From NCBI GenBank assembly GCA_041390025.1, contig JAWKQR010000002.1, positions 212,185-276,184 of the forward strand: a stretch of 64,000 nucleotides of DNA. Reading direction: 5' to 3'. A program made the position numbers and the translations under genes. Each line of letters opens with the position of its first letter. The first letter of the stretch is position 1. Below are positions 53,126-62,500 of this stretch, piece by piece. Origin of the DNA: JBFFMO01 sp041390025 (lineage in GTDB: Bacteria > Myxococcota_A > Bradymonadia > Bradymonadales > Bradymonadaceae). The notes below the pieces were generated by a model. It did no database searches and had not been told where the DNA came from. It saw nothing but the letters and a program-made list of their open reading frames with translations.

Positions 53126-55327
53126 GTGACAGAACATGGTGTTGAATGGTTGCGAAAGCGTGGGGTCAGTGATCCCGCCGTTCTGAAAGCGATGGCCCAG
53201 GTGAATCGCGAGGATTTCGGCGCGAACGGCAACGAGCCGCCAGAAGTTGTGGGCAAGATGATCGCCGCACTCGACCTCAAGCCTGATGCGACGGTGCTTC
53301 ACGTGGGCACAGGCTCGGGTTATGTGACCGCGATCCTGTCGAAGATGGTCACGGCCGTGTTTACGGTGGAGCGCGACGTCGAACAGGCGAAGGTCGCGGC
53401 GAGCAACCTCAAGACCGCCGGCTGCAAAAACGTTCAAATTCTGTTCGGCAACACCCTCAAACAATATGCGGCCAACGCCCCGTACGACGCGATCTTGGTG
53501 TCTGCGAGCATGCGCGAGCTGCCACAACGCCTCGCAAAACGACTGGGCATGCAGGGCGTGTTGGTGGCGCCGATCAACGACGGCAACAAGACGAATCTGG
53601 TCCGATTGCGCCGTTACACCGAGAAAGCGTTCAAGGAAGAGATTCTTGGAGAGCTCAGCGTCAAGCCCATGCTTGGTGACATCTTGGTGGAGATGGGCGT
53701 GATCGACCGCGCCGATGTGGAGATGGCAGCGATGGAAGCAGACGCCAAAGGCCTGCGGCTCGGCGAGGCCTTGCTTGAGGGCCACTACGTCAAAGAAGCG
53801 GACATTTTTCGCGCGCTCGCCACCCAGAACAACCTGCAGATGGTCAACGCCGAGGAAGTGCTCCGTGAGCTCGACCGTGAGCTCCATGGCGCTTACCCCA
53901 AGCCATTTCTGACGCACAACCGTATCCTGCCGTTCGCGCGACGTGACGGCCTGCTGCACGTCATCACGACGGATCCCTACGCCAATGGTCAAGATTTGGC
54001 GCAGGCGATGGGGCTGATCGCGATCCGTTTGTACCTGACCACGCCGACCGATTTCCAGGTGGTGTTGCACGCGGCCGAAGGACGCCCGCAGCTCGGAAAT
54101 CAGATGAGCGAGGTTGGCGCCTCGCCATCGGTTGCCATTGCGCAAGACAACACCGGAACGTTTGACGCCGAGACCATCGCGTTTTTCGAGAAGCTGATCG
54201 TCCAAGCCGTCAACAGCCGTGCGAGCGATGTGCACTTTGAGCGCTACGAACAAGATGTGCGGGTACGTCTGCGCATCGACGGTGACATGCAAGACAAAGA
54301 CGTCACGCTGTCGCCCAAACAGATGAACGGCGTGGTGCACCTCGTCAAGATCAGCGGTCGCATGGACGGCGGAGAGAAACGTCGCCCACAGATGGGGCAC
54401 TTCCAACGCCGCGTCGACGGGAAGGTCTACGACATCCGTGCGCGCACCCAGCCGACCAATTTCGGGGAGACCGTGACGCTTCGTCTGCTCCCTCAGGACG
54501 AGCGTATTCGCACCTTGGGTGAGTTGGGGTTCGAGCAAGATGTCGCGTCACACCTTCGCGCCGCGCTCGACCGCCGAAGCGGTGTGTTCTTGGTGGTCGG
54601 GCCGACAGGGGCGGGCAAGTCGACCACCGTCTACGCCGCGCTGCACGCATTGACCCAAGACCACGCCCGCAAGGTCTTGTCCGTTGAACATCCAGTGAGC
54701 TACGCGCTGCCCGGCGTGCATCAGGTCAAGGTTGACCCACGTTACGGATTTGACGTCGCTGCTGCGATCGAAGCCTCAATGGGTGACGATGCCGATGTCT
54801 TGTTGGTGGGTGATATCAGCACCCCTGACGTGGCGACATGGGCGTTCAAAGCGAGCCAGGCCGGCCATTTGGTGGTTGGCACCGTGTTCGGCAAGGACGC
54901 CATCGACGGCATTCGGGCCCTGCGTGACCTCGGGGTCGACAGCGACGCCATCGCAACCGAGCTCGTCGGGATCGTCGCGCAACGCTTGGCCAAACGCATC
55001 TGCGAAGACTGCAGCGCGATCACAGAGTTTACCCCCGAGACGCTCCACGAGGTCTTTGGTGACGCGCCGCCCGAGGTCAGCGTGTTTGCGGGCAAGGGAT
55101 GCGCGAAGTGCAACGGGCGCGGAACGCTCGGCCGTATTGCCGTGACGGAGTTTCTTCCTGTACAAGCTCGGGTCAGACGTCAGATTTCGGCCCGTGATAC
55201 GGTCGAAGGTCTCCGAGAAGCCGCGGCTGAGTCTGGCCTACAGACGCTTCGCGACAACGCCATTCGTCTCGTCGATCAGGGAATCATCCCACAAGACGAG
55301 CTACGCTGGATTCCGAGTTGGAAATGA
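53126..55327 (+). CDS. Isoaspartyl-methyltransferase-like/MshEN/GspE ATPase fusion
   Basis: A 733-residue protein (start GTG). Residues 1-185 resemble protein-L-isoaspartate methyltransferase (RGVSDPAVLKAMAQVNREDF, VLHVGTGSGYVTAILS SAM loop, PYDAILVSASMRELPQRL) but lack the substrate loop normally read as GQTISQP. Next come two MshEN/GspE-N-like motifs (about 190-330; LGDILVEMGVIDRADV, RLGEALLEGHYVKEADIFRA). The ATPase follows (about 345-733): VGPTGAGKSTTVYAAL (Walker A), DADVLLVGDI (Walker B, Asp for Glu), GHLVVGTVF where GspE has a His box, and a CEDC...CAKC zinc module. Such ATPases drive type II secretion or type IV pili, but these changes suggest specialisation. It overlaps a lipoprotein gene by ATGA. 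Confidence 0.87.
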   Translation: MTEHGVEWLRKRGVSDPAVLKAMAQVNREDFGANGNEPPEVVGKMIAALDLKPDATVLHVGTGSGYVTAILSKMVTAVFTVERDVEQAKVAASNLKTAGCKNVQILFGNTLKQYAANAPYDAILVSASMRELPQRLAKRLGMQGVLVAPINDGNKTNLVRLRRYTEKAFKEEILGELSVKPMLGDILVEMGVIDRADVEMAAMEADAKGLRLGEALLEGHYVKEADIFRALATQNNLQMVNAEEVLRELDRELHGAYPKPFLTHNRILPFARRDGLLHVITTDPYANGQDLAQAMGLIAIRLYLTTPTDFQVVLHAAEGRPQLGNQMSEVGASPSVAIAQDNTGTFDAETIAFFEKLIVQAVNSRASDVHFERYEQDVRVRLRIDGDMQDKDVTLSPKQMNGVVHLVKISGRMDGGEKRRPQMGHFQRRVDGKVYDIRARTQPTNFGETVTLRLLPQDERIRTLGELGFEQDVASHLRAALDRRSGVFLVVGPTGAGKSTTVYAALHALTQDHARKVLSVEHPVSYALPGVHQVKVDPRYGFDVAAAIEASMGDDADVLLVGDISTPDVATWAFKASQAGHLVVGTVFGKDAIDGIRALRDLGVDSDAIATELVGIVAQRLAKRICEDCSAITEFTPETLHEVFGDAPPEVSVFAGKGCAKCNGRGTLGRIAVTEFLPVQARVRRQISARDTVEGLREAAAESGLQTLRDNAIRLVDQGIIPQDELRWIPSWK

Positions 55328-56418
55328 ACAAAACCATCGCACTTAGTCTTCTTGGTCTCATGGCCGCCACCCAGCTCAGCTGCGGTGCGCCAAGCTACTG
55401 CAAAGAAGGATCGTTCCCGACGTTCCTTGATGAGGAGTGGCGCAGCTACTGCACGAAGTACTCCGAGCACATGGACAACGTCGGGGCCTACACGCTCCCT
55501 CAGCTGACACAGTTCTTTGGCAACCATCCCGACAAGGTTGCCGAGCTCAACGAGACGCGCGCAAAATACCAAGAGCCGTCTGCGTGTTTCGTCGAAGAAC
55601 GTGACAAGCTGGAGTTTCGCAAGCTCGACTCGTGCTTGGACAACAACGACGAGCAAAATCAGGCGATCGCAAACGCGTGGATCGCCCGCGCGGAACCTTG
55701 GCTCGAAGACCACAAACTGCGCTTGTCGGGCGTGATTCCCAAGATCGGCGACCAGATGCGCGAGGCCAAGCGATTGGAGCGAAAAGCCGGCGAAGCATTT
55801 GAGTTTAAGGCCGAGATTGACCCCGGTGCCTTCTTGAAGTTTGCCGACGAAAACGAAGCGTTGGGCAAAGAGCTCGACGTCACCGCTGACATCGAAGGCG
55901 AGTGGCGAGATTTGTTGCGGTTGGCCGGGGATAACAAAGCGTTGACGGGCGCGATGCAGGCGGAGTACGGCGCCGCGGTGCAGGAGCTCGTGGACAAGCT
56001 CGCCGACGCGCGCGCCAACTACAGCGAGTTGACCGAACAGCAGCGCTACCTCGAGATGGCAACGTTCTCGGCAGGCAAACCCTGCCCGCTTGGTCTGCGT
56101 TCGAACAAAGAGGTCGGCATCGCGAAAAAGGCGATGGCGTCCAAGATCAAGGAAGTCAAAGGAACAGCGCCCCGCGCGATGACGAGCATCGCCAAAGAGC
56201 TGGTGAACGACCTCGAAAACGAGTCGTTTGAGGGCTTCATCTGCGCGCCACGTTCCAGCGACAATCAGTTCTCGGATCGGCCTAAGCAGTGCGCCGTCTA
56301 CCGCTACGTGCTTCAACGTGACCGACCTGTGAACGAGCGCAAATGGGGTGACTGGACCATCACCGCGTTCGAAGAAGGTGGGCCGCAAGCTGGTGTCGAT
56401 TGCGGCATCATGAAGTAG
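55324..56418 (+). CDS. Lipoprotein, translationally coupled to the GspE fusion
   Basis: A 364-residue protein with a lipoprotein signal (GLMAATQLSC). The middle is helical and charged (REAKRLERKAGEAFEFKAEI, QELVDKLADARANYSELTEQ); the C terminus has GDWTITAFEEGG and is Cys-containing. I recognise no domain. ATG 55324 shares ATGA with the stop of the ATPase fusion gene. A pilotin-like or accessory role for that ATPase's system is a guess from position. Confidence 0.75.
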   Translation: MNKTIALSLLGLMAATQLSCGAPSYCKEGSFPTFLDEEWRSYCTKYSEHMDNVGAYTLPQLTQFFGNHPDKVAELNETRAKYQEPSACFVEERDKLEFRKLDSCLDNNDEQNQAIANAWIARAEPWLEDHKLRLSGVIPKIGDQMREAKRLERKAGEAFEFKAEIDPGAFLKFADENEALGKELDVTADIEGEWRDLLRLAGDNKALTGAMQAEYGAAVQELVDKLADARANYSELTEQQRYLEMATFSAGKPCPLGLRSNKEVGIAKKAMASKIKEVKGTAPRAMTSIAKELVNDLENESFEGFICAPRSSDNQFSDRPKQCAVYRYVLQRDRPVNERKWGDWTITAFEEGGPQAGVDCGIMK

Positions 56419-56482
56419 GCGACCGGCAGCTTTGCCCGCGAATCACGGTGGCAACGCGGCCTCGAATTTGTCATAGTCGGGG

Positions 56483-56494
56483 CCTAACGTTAGG
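56483..56494. promoter_or_regulatory. Perfect palindrome CCTAACGTTAGG
   Basis: A 12-bp perfect palindrome ending 7 bases before ATG 56501. It covers the ribosome-binding region, so a bound repressor or RNA fold there would block initiation. Compare 53102-53114. Confidence 0.35.
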
Positions 56495-56500
56495 TGCCAC

Positions 56501-57751
56501 ATGACGACAAAAAACCTTGGGATTCTGTTCGCTCTCGCCTTCGCGTCTGCTTCGTGCGGTGAAGTGTCGATGAGCGAGGACCCGTCTAACCTGCCAGGGT
56601 TCAATACACGTGTTTTCCATCTCGAAGCCCCATGCATGGTCATGGTGGACGGCGTAGGCATGGTCGACGTGGAAAACGACTACATCCCGGGCGTTGTGGC
56701 GTGTGAAAACGGCAACGCCCCCTTGGAGGCACTCAAGGCGCAGGCCGTGCAGGCACGCGGCTTTTTGTACTACAAACTCTTTGTGGCCGGGGCGACGTCG
56801 ATCGGTAACTCGCAGAGTGACCAAGTCTACAGCTGTACCAGCCGTCTGCCCAACGGCCCGCTCGCGATCCACCGAGAAGCAGCCGCGGCGACCAAGGGGC
56901 AGTATCTGACGTGGAAAGACCGCATCATCGCACCGTTTTATGTTGCGGGTGCCATCCCGCCAAATCCCGACCCTGAGGACCCCATCAACTCGTGCCGTGG
57001 CAACGGGGGCGCCGATGGGACCAACACGGAGCGGTGGGTCACGTACAACTGGGGCAAATCCAATTGCGACATCGAGCTAACCGCGCTGGGTTTTGTGCCC
57101 GCCGACTGCAACGGAAACCCCGCAAACCGTGGCTGCGCCTCGCAAAACGGCGAGTCGTGTCTCGCACGCACTGGGGTCAAGTACCCGGATATGTTCGAGT
57201 ACTATTACGGCGACGATATTCAGTTGGTCGTCTCCACAGGACAGTGCGGTGGTCCGCCAATCGAGCCCATCACAGACTACGACCGGTTCTGTGGCCTGAA
57301 GACGGACGGCTCGTACTGCTTCGACGCCGCCACACGCGTTGATTGTGTCGCCGAGTACTCCGCCGCGGAAGAACTCTGCGGAGGATCGTGCGAGAACGGT
57401 GCGTGTGTCGGCGCGGTTGAGCCCACAGGCGATTCGTGCGCCGACGCGGCTGACGGCGCGTACTGCCTAGACAACGTCACGCGGATCGAATGCGCGGCGG
57501 GGGCTGTCTCTCTCTCGGAGGTGTGCGAATCTGGCTGCATCGCGGGCGAGTGTGCCACCGACCCGATCGAGGGCAACGTGGACGACCCTGTGGTCGTTGA
57601 CCCTGGCGTCGACGAAGGAAAACAGGAGGTCGTTTCGGACTTCCCAGGCCTTGTCAGCGCTTCGAGCGGTTCGTCGGAGGGCTGCAACAGCATCGGCGCA
57701 CCCGTCTCGCTTCTCGCGCTTGGCGTGCTCGGCCTTTTGCGCCGGCGTTAA
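56501..57751 (+). CDS. SpoIID-domain lipoprotein with MYXO-CTERM-like tail
   Basis: A 416-residue protein. Lipobox FASASC at about residue 19; a SpoIID/LytB domain at about 55-250 (VENDYIPGVVACENGNAPLE, ALKAQAVQARGFLYYK, HREAAAATKGQYLTWK, YYYGDDIQLV). Family members are glycan-cleaving or LytB-type activators. Two Cys-paired repeats follow (DGSYCFDAATRVDCVAEY, DGAYCLDNVTRIECAAG), then an acidic linker and a C-terminal GCN...LLALGVLGLLRRR, a MYXO-CTERM-like sorting tail. Carrying both an N-terminal lipid signal and a C-terminal sorting tail is unusual. Confidence 0.82.
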   Translation: MTTKNLGILFALAFASASCGEVSMSEDPSNLPGFNTRVFHLEAPCMVMVDGVGMVDVENDYIPGVVACENGNAPLEALKAQAVQARGFLYYKLFVAGATSIGNSQSDQVYSCTSRLPNGPLAIHREAAAATKGQYLTWKDRIIAPFYVAGAIPPNPDPEDPINSCRGNGGADGTNTERWVTYNWGKSNCDIELTALGFVPADCNGNPANRGCASQNGESCLARTGVKYPDMFEYYYGDDIQLVVSTGQCGGPPIEPITDYDRFCGLKTDGSYCFDAATRVDCVAEYSAAEELCGGSCENGACVGAVEPTGDSCADAADGAYCLDNVTRIECAAGAVSLSEVCESGCIAGECATDPIEGNVDDPVVVDPGVDEGKQEVVSDFPGLVSASSGSSEGCNSIGAPVSLLALGVLGLLRRR

Positions 57752-57787
57752 GCGAAACTTTGGGCCATTTCCGGGCATCCACTGCGC

Positions 57788-58708
57788 ATGCTTTCAGACC
57801 TCATCAATCTTGACACGCTCATCGCCCGAGCGCACGAACGGGCCGAACTGCCGCCCCCCACGCTCGCGTTTAACCACCTCGACGTGTTGTGGCTTCAGGT
57901 CACCGGGACGTTGTGTAATCTTGCTTGCTTGCACTGCTTCATCTCGTGTGGGCCCAAGAACGACTCCCATCCTTTCATGACGCTCGACCAGGTCGAGGCC
58001 GCGCTAACCGAGGCGGGCCAAATGGGCGTCAAGGAAGTCTACTTCACGGGCGGTGAGCCGTTCATGCATCCCGAGATCCGTGCCATGATCGAACGGACGC
58101 TTGAGGTCGCGCCGCTGTCGATCCTCACAAACGGCATCCTGATCGATGACGAGACCGCGGCGTGGCTCGGCCAAACGTTTGCGAAGTCACGATACAATCT
58201 GGATCTGCGGGTGTCGCTCGATGGAACCACCGCTGAAGAAAACGACGCCATTCGCGGACGCAAGACCTTTGAACAGATCGTCGGCGCGATCGTTCGCCTG
58301 TGGGAACACGGGGTCAATCCTGTTGTGACGGTCACGACGTGCCACACGGAGCTGTCGGACCCCGCGGGTCGAAACCGATTCATCGACCTGCTCAAGTCGC
58401 GTGGCATCACGCAGCCTCGGTTGAAATTCCTGTCGCCGTTCAAGATCGGCCGCGAGGAGCGCCGCGACGAGGGCTACAAAAACTACGAGCGCTTGGTCGA
58501 GGGTGACTTGCTTGAGGGCGAAGAGGACGACTTGCAGTGCTCTAGCTGTCGTATGGTGACGGCCAAGGGCGTGTTTCCGTGCCCGATCTTGATCGAGGTC
58601 GAGGAAGCACGCATGGGCGACTCGCTCAAGGATGCGGCGGTGCCGATCAAGCTTGACCACCCCGCGTGTTACACGTGCCATGTCGAGGGAGTCACGTGTC
58701 GAACCTGA
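57788..58708 (+). CDS. Radical SAM enzyme with C-terminal Cys-rich region
   Basis: A 306-residue protein. TGTLCNLACLHCFIS is the CxxxCxxC cluster motif, YFTGGEPFMHPEI the SAM GGE motif, DLRVSLDGTT a barrel strand. The C-terminal CSSCRMVTAKGVFPCPIL and HPACYTCHVEGVTC hold further cysteines, as in SPASM-type auxiliary clusters. The substrate is unknown. It overlaps the phosphoesterase gene by 13 bases, so the two are coupled. Confidence 0.9.
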   Translation: MLSDLINLDTLIARAHERAELPPPTLAFNHLDVLWLQVTGTLCNLACLHCFISCGPKNDSHPFMTLDQVEAALTEAGQMGVKEVYFTGGEPFMHPEIRAMIERTLEVAPLSILTNGILIDDETAAWLGQTFAKSRYNLDLRVSLDGTTAEENDAIRGRKTFEQIVGAIVRLWEHGVNPVVTVTTCHTELSDPAGRNRFIDLLKSRGITQPRLKFLSPFKIGREERRDEGYKNYERLVEGDLLEGEEDDLQCSSCRMVTAKGVFPCPILIEVEEARMGDSLKDAAVPIKLDHPACYTCHVEGVTCRT

Positions 58709-59478
58709 TCTGCGTGTTTGGGGGCATCTACAACAACCATCAGAGTCTGCGTGCGCTGCTCGCAGAGGGCGACGCGTTGGGTGTTGGTGCGTTCTATTGT
58801 TTGGGCGATGTCGGTGGTTTTGGACCCTCGCCCGATCGTGTGTTTCCCATGCTGCGAAGCCGCGACGACGTGTTTGTGATGCAAGGGAACTACGACCACT
58901 CCATCGGCAATCGCCTCGAAGACTGTGCCTGCGGATACGTCGATCCGCGCGACAACCATTTCGCCCAGATCTCTTACGACTACACGCTCGCGCGCACCCA
59001 CGACGACAACAAAGACTGGTTGCGGGCGCTGCCGACCGAGTACCGGCATGTATGGGCAGGCCAGCGTGTGTTGATGGCGCACGGTTCCCCGCGAAAAACC
59101 AACGAATTCATGTGGGAGTCCGCGTGCCCCGACGGGTTCTTGGAGTACATCCTCAACGAGGCCGACGCGGATCTTCTGTTCGTGACACACACCGGGATCC
59201 CGTGGATCCGCGAGCTGCCCTCCGGCCGTCGCGTTGTCAACGTCGGGGTCATCGGCCGGCCCCCAAACGACGGCACCACCCTCGTAGACTACGTCCTCGT
59301 GGACACCGACACCGCCGCCGTCACGCCTCGACGCCTCAGCTACGATCATCTCGCGCTCGCCCAAGAGATGCGTGACGAGGCCTTGCCCGAGGAGTTCGTC
59401 GAGACCATCCTCACCGGCTATTGGACGACGTGTCTTGAGATTTTGCCGGCCAAGGAAAGGGCCCGCGGGACCTACTAA
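58696..59478 (+). CDS. Calcineurin-like metallophosphoesterase
   Basis: About 260 residues of the MPE fold: VFGGIYNNHQSLRALL (where D.H.N is normal, here GGIYNNH), CLGDVGGFGPSPD, VMQGNYDHSIG (GNHD with Tyr for His), LMAHGSPR and FVTHTGIP (metal His pair), NVGVIGRPPND. The first motif lacks the usual Asp/His ligands, so metal binding may be altered. GTG 58696 has GAGGGA 5 bases upstream and is preferred over the upstream ATG 58666, which lies inside the radical SAM gene. Confidence 0.85.
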   Translation: MSNLICVFGGIYNNHQSLRALLAEGDALGVGAFYCLGDVGGFGPSPDRVFPMLRSRDDVFVMQGNYDHSIGNRLEDCACGYVDPRDNHFAQISYDYTLARTHDDNKDWLRALPTEYRHVWAGQRVLMAHGSPRKTNEFMWESACPDGFLEYILNEADADLLFVTHTGIPWIRELPSGRRVVNVGVIGRPPNDGTTLVDYVLVDTDTAAVTPRRLSYDHLALAQEMRDEALPEEFVETILTGYWTTCLEILPAKERARGTY

Positions 59479-59564
59479 TCCTAGATCTTTTCGGTGGGAC
59501 GTCCGTTGCGTAACAGGCGGCTTCGTACCACACTGCCGTCACACACAACCTGCGCGAGAGAAAC

Positions 59565-62500
59565 ATGAACAAGCACTCGACCTTTGCTGTCGCGGCGCTG
59601 CTGGCGATCGTTGCATCATGCGGCACCCACAAAGGGGACGCGGCGAAGATCGGAGAAACGAACACGGGTTCAACGGCGGCTCAACGCCCGCCTGCCACGT
59701 TGGAGAGTTTCGATCCGGTTGACCCATCGGTAACTGGACAGATGGACATGGCAGCGTCCAATGGCGTCGCGCAGTCCGAGGATGTGGGTTCCCTCGCTCG
59801 CCCGGAAGTCAAACCGCTAGAACAATCTGCGATCGACAAGATCTTGGCGCGCTTGTCGCCGCTGCAGGTCGAGACCACCGACAAAAAGGACTTCGCGGTC
59901 CGCGGTCGCTCCATGCCACCGCCAAAGACCGGCGAGACCATCACCACCACGTTTCCGCCCGCGTCCGATCTGAAGCGTCCCGATGCGGTGGCCGTGAAAC
60001 CCGGGCCGCTGCAGGTCCTCCGGTACGCCCCAGACGGCGATATTCCGGTCGCCCCCAAGCTCAGCGTCACGTTCGATCAACCCATGGTCGAAATCACGTC
60101 GCACAAGGACACGATCGCCAATGGTGTTCCGGTCAAATTGACGCCCACACCCGAAGGTCAGTGGCGATGGATTGGCTCAAAAACGCTGCTCTTCGAGCCG
60201 ACGACCGAACACATGCCGATGGCGACCGAATACTCGGTCACGATCCCCGCGGGCACGAAATCCAAGACGGAAGGCACGCTCGAGAAAGAAGTCGCCTTCA
60301 CGTTCCGAACCCCGACCGTGACGCTTCAGCAGTATTTTCCATCGTCGGGCCCGGTCAAACTCGACCAGCCGATCTTTTTGGGGTTTGACCAGAACATCAA
60401 CCCGATCGATATGCTCGAGCACATCGAGGTCCGTGCCGGCAATCGTGTCATCCCGATCAAGATGGCCGACCAGAAGACCATCGATGCCGATCCCACGATC
60501 AAATCCTACGTCGACCAAGCGGTCGCAGGTCGCTACGTCGTGGTCGTGCCATCGATGGAGATGCCTTACAACACGTCGATCAGGTCGTCTTGACCAAAGG
60601 GCGCACCGTCCGCCGAGGGGCCGCGGAAGACCGAGAGCGACCAGTCGTTCTACTTCCAAACTTACGGACCGTTGATCGTCACCGAGCACCGCTGCGGTTG
60701 GGGCAACTGCTCGCCGTACGATGCGTTTACGTTCTATTTCAGCAACCCTCTCGAAGACTCAGCCTTCGAGGACGACCTGGTTCAGGTCTCGCCCGAGTTC
60801 CCCGCCATGACCATTAGTCAGAGCGGCGGCTACATTGCGGTCTACGGTGAAAAACCGGGGCGTCGCAAGTACACCGTGACGCTGAAGGCGGGGCTCAAAG
60901 ACATCTTTGGGCAGACGCTGGGCAAAGACCAGCAGTTCACGTTCGACGTCGGTGCCGCCGATCCTCGCCTGACGGCGGCGTCGGGTGAGTTCATCGTGCT
61001 CGATCCCAAGGCAGGCCCGCAGTTCACATTTTATTCGATTAACTACGACGCCGTGCGTTTGAAGGCGTGGGAAGTGCAGCCCACCGACTGGGCGCAATAT
61101 CGCGAATACCTTGAGGATTGGCGTTACTACGGCAAGAAGAAGAAGCTGCCGCCCGGCCGCAAGGTCATCGACACCGAGATCAAGATCAAAGGCAGCGCGG
61201 ATGAGCTCGTCCAGACGAACCTCGATCTGACCGAAGTGTTCGGCAAAGACGGGCTTGGAAACGCAGTCATCGAGCTTACACCGTCACGGGCGTCGAAGGG
61301 ATCGACGATGCCCGACCGCGACTACCTGCCGATGGTGCGCAGTTGGCTCAACGCCACCAAGCTTGGGGTCGACGTGATGTACGACTACGAGGAAGCGCTG
61401 GTGTGGGCCAACGACTTGGCGACCGGTGCTCCCGTCAACGGCGTCGAGTTCACCTTGGTGCCGACCAACGCCAAGGGGACCACCAAAGACAACGGAACCG
61501 CGATTGTGCCGCTTGGCAACGCAAGTGGCACGGCGTCGTACGTGCTGGCGAAAAAGGGCGACGACATTGCGATGATCCCCGAGAGTTACAGCGGAAACTA
61601 CCCGTACAAGTACGACCCTTCCAAGTCGTTGTCGTGGTTCGTGTTTGACGATCGCGGCATGTACAAGCCCAAAGAAGAGGTTCATCTGAAGGGGTGGGTG
61701 CGCAGCGTCGATCAACGAAAGGGCGGGGACCTGAGCTTGGCTGCGGGAACCACGAGCGTGAAGTGGATCGCCTACGACGCCATGAACAACAAGCTGGCCG
61801 AGGGGACGACCGACACCACCGCATTGGGCGGATTCGACTTCAATTTTGTGCTGCCCGAGACCCCCAACCTTGGGAGCTGTCGCGTCGAAATGACCGCAAT
61901 GGGCGGCGAGCACAGTGGAAGCATGTCGACGCACTACTTCCAGATTCAAGAGTTCCGCACACCGGAGTTCGAGGTCAGCGTGCATGTCCCACCGGGGCCG
62001 TTCTACGCAAACGCCGAGGCTTCGGCGCGGCTTGAAGCGAAGTATTATGCTGGAGGCGCGCTGCCAAACGCTGACGTCAACTGGAGCATCACGGCGAACG
62101 CCAGCGCGTTCACACCGCCCAACCAGTCCAAGTACACCTTTGGCGTTTGGGTGCCTTGGTGGCGCTCGGGTGGCATGGCGTCGTCAAGCTCGTACGCGAA
62201 CCTGTCGGCCAAGACCGACGCGGCGGGCGAACACTTCATCAAGCTCGACTTCGGGGCTGCTGAACCGCCTCGGCCGATGACCGTCTCGCTTCAAGGAACC
62301 GCGATGGACGTCAACCGTCAGGCCTGGACGGGCAGCGCGACCATGTTGGTCCCCCGAGCGAATACTACGTTGGACTTCGGTCAGACCGTTACTTCGTCGA
62401 GAAGGGCACACCGCTTGAGGTCTTTGTGATCGCGTCGGATGTCGATGGCAAGGTCACGGCAAATCGCCCCGTGAAAGTTCGGGCCGGCCGCATCAAGTAC

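Noticed and set aside
53090..54538. Long antisense open frame opposite the GspE fusion
   Set aside because: It is a composition shadow: the plus frame carries conserved PIMT and ATPase motifs, the minus frame none.
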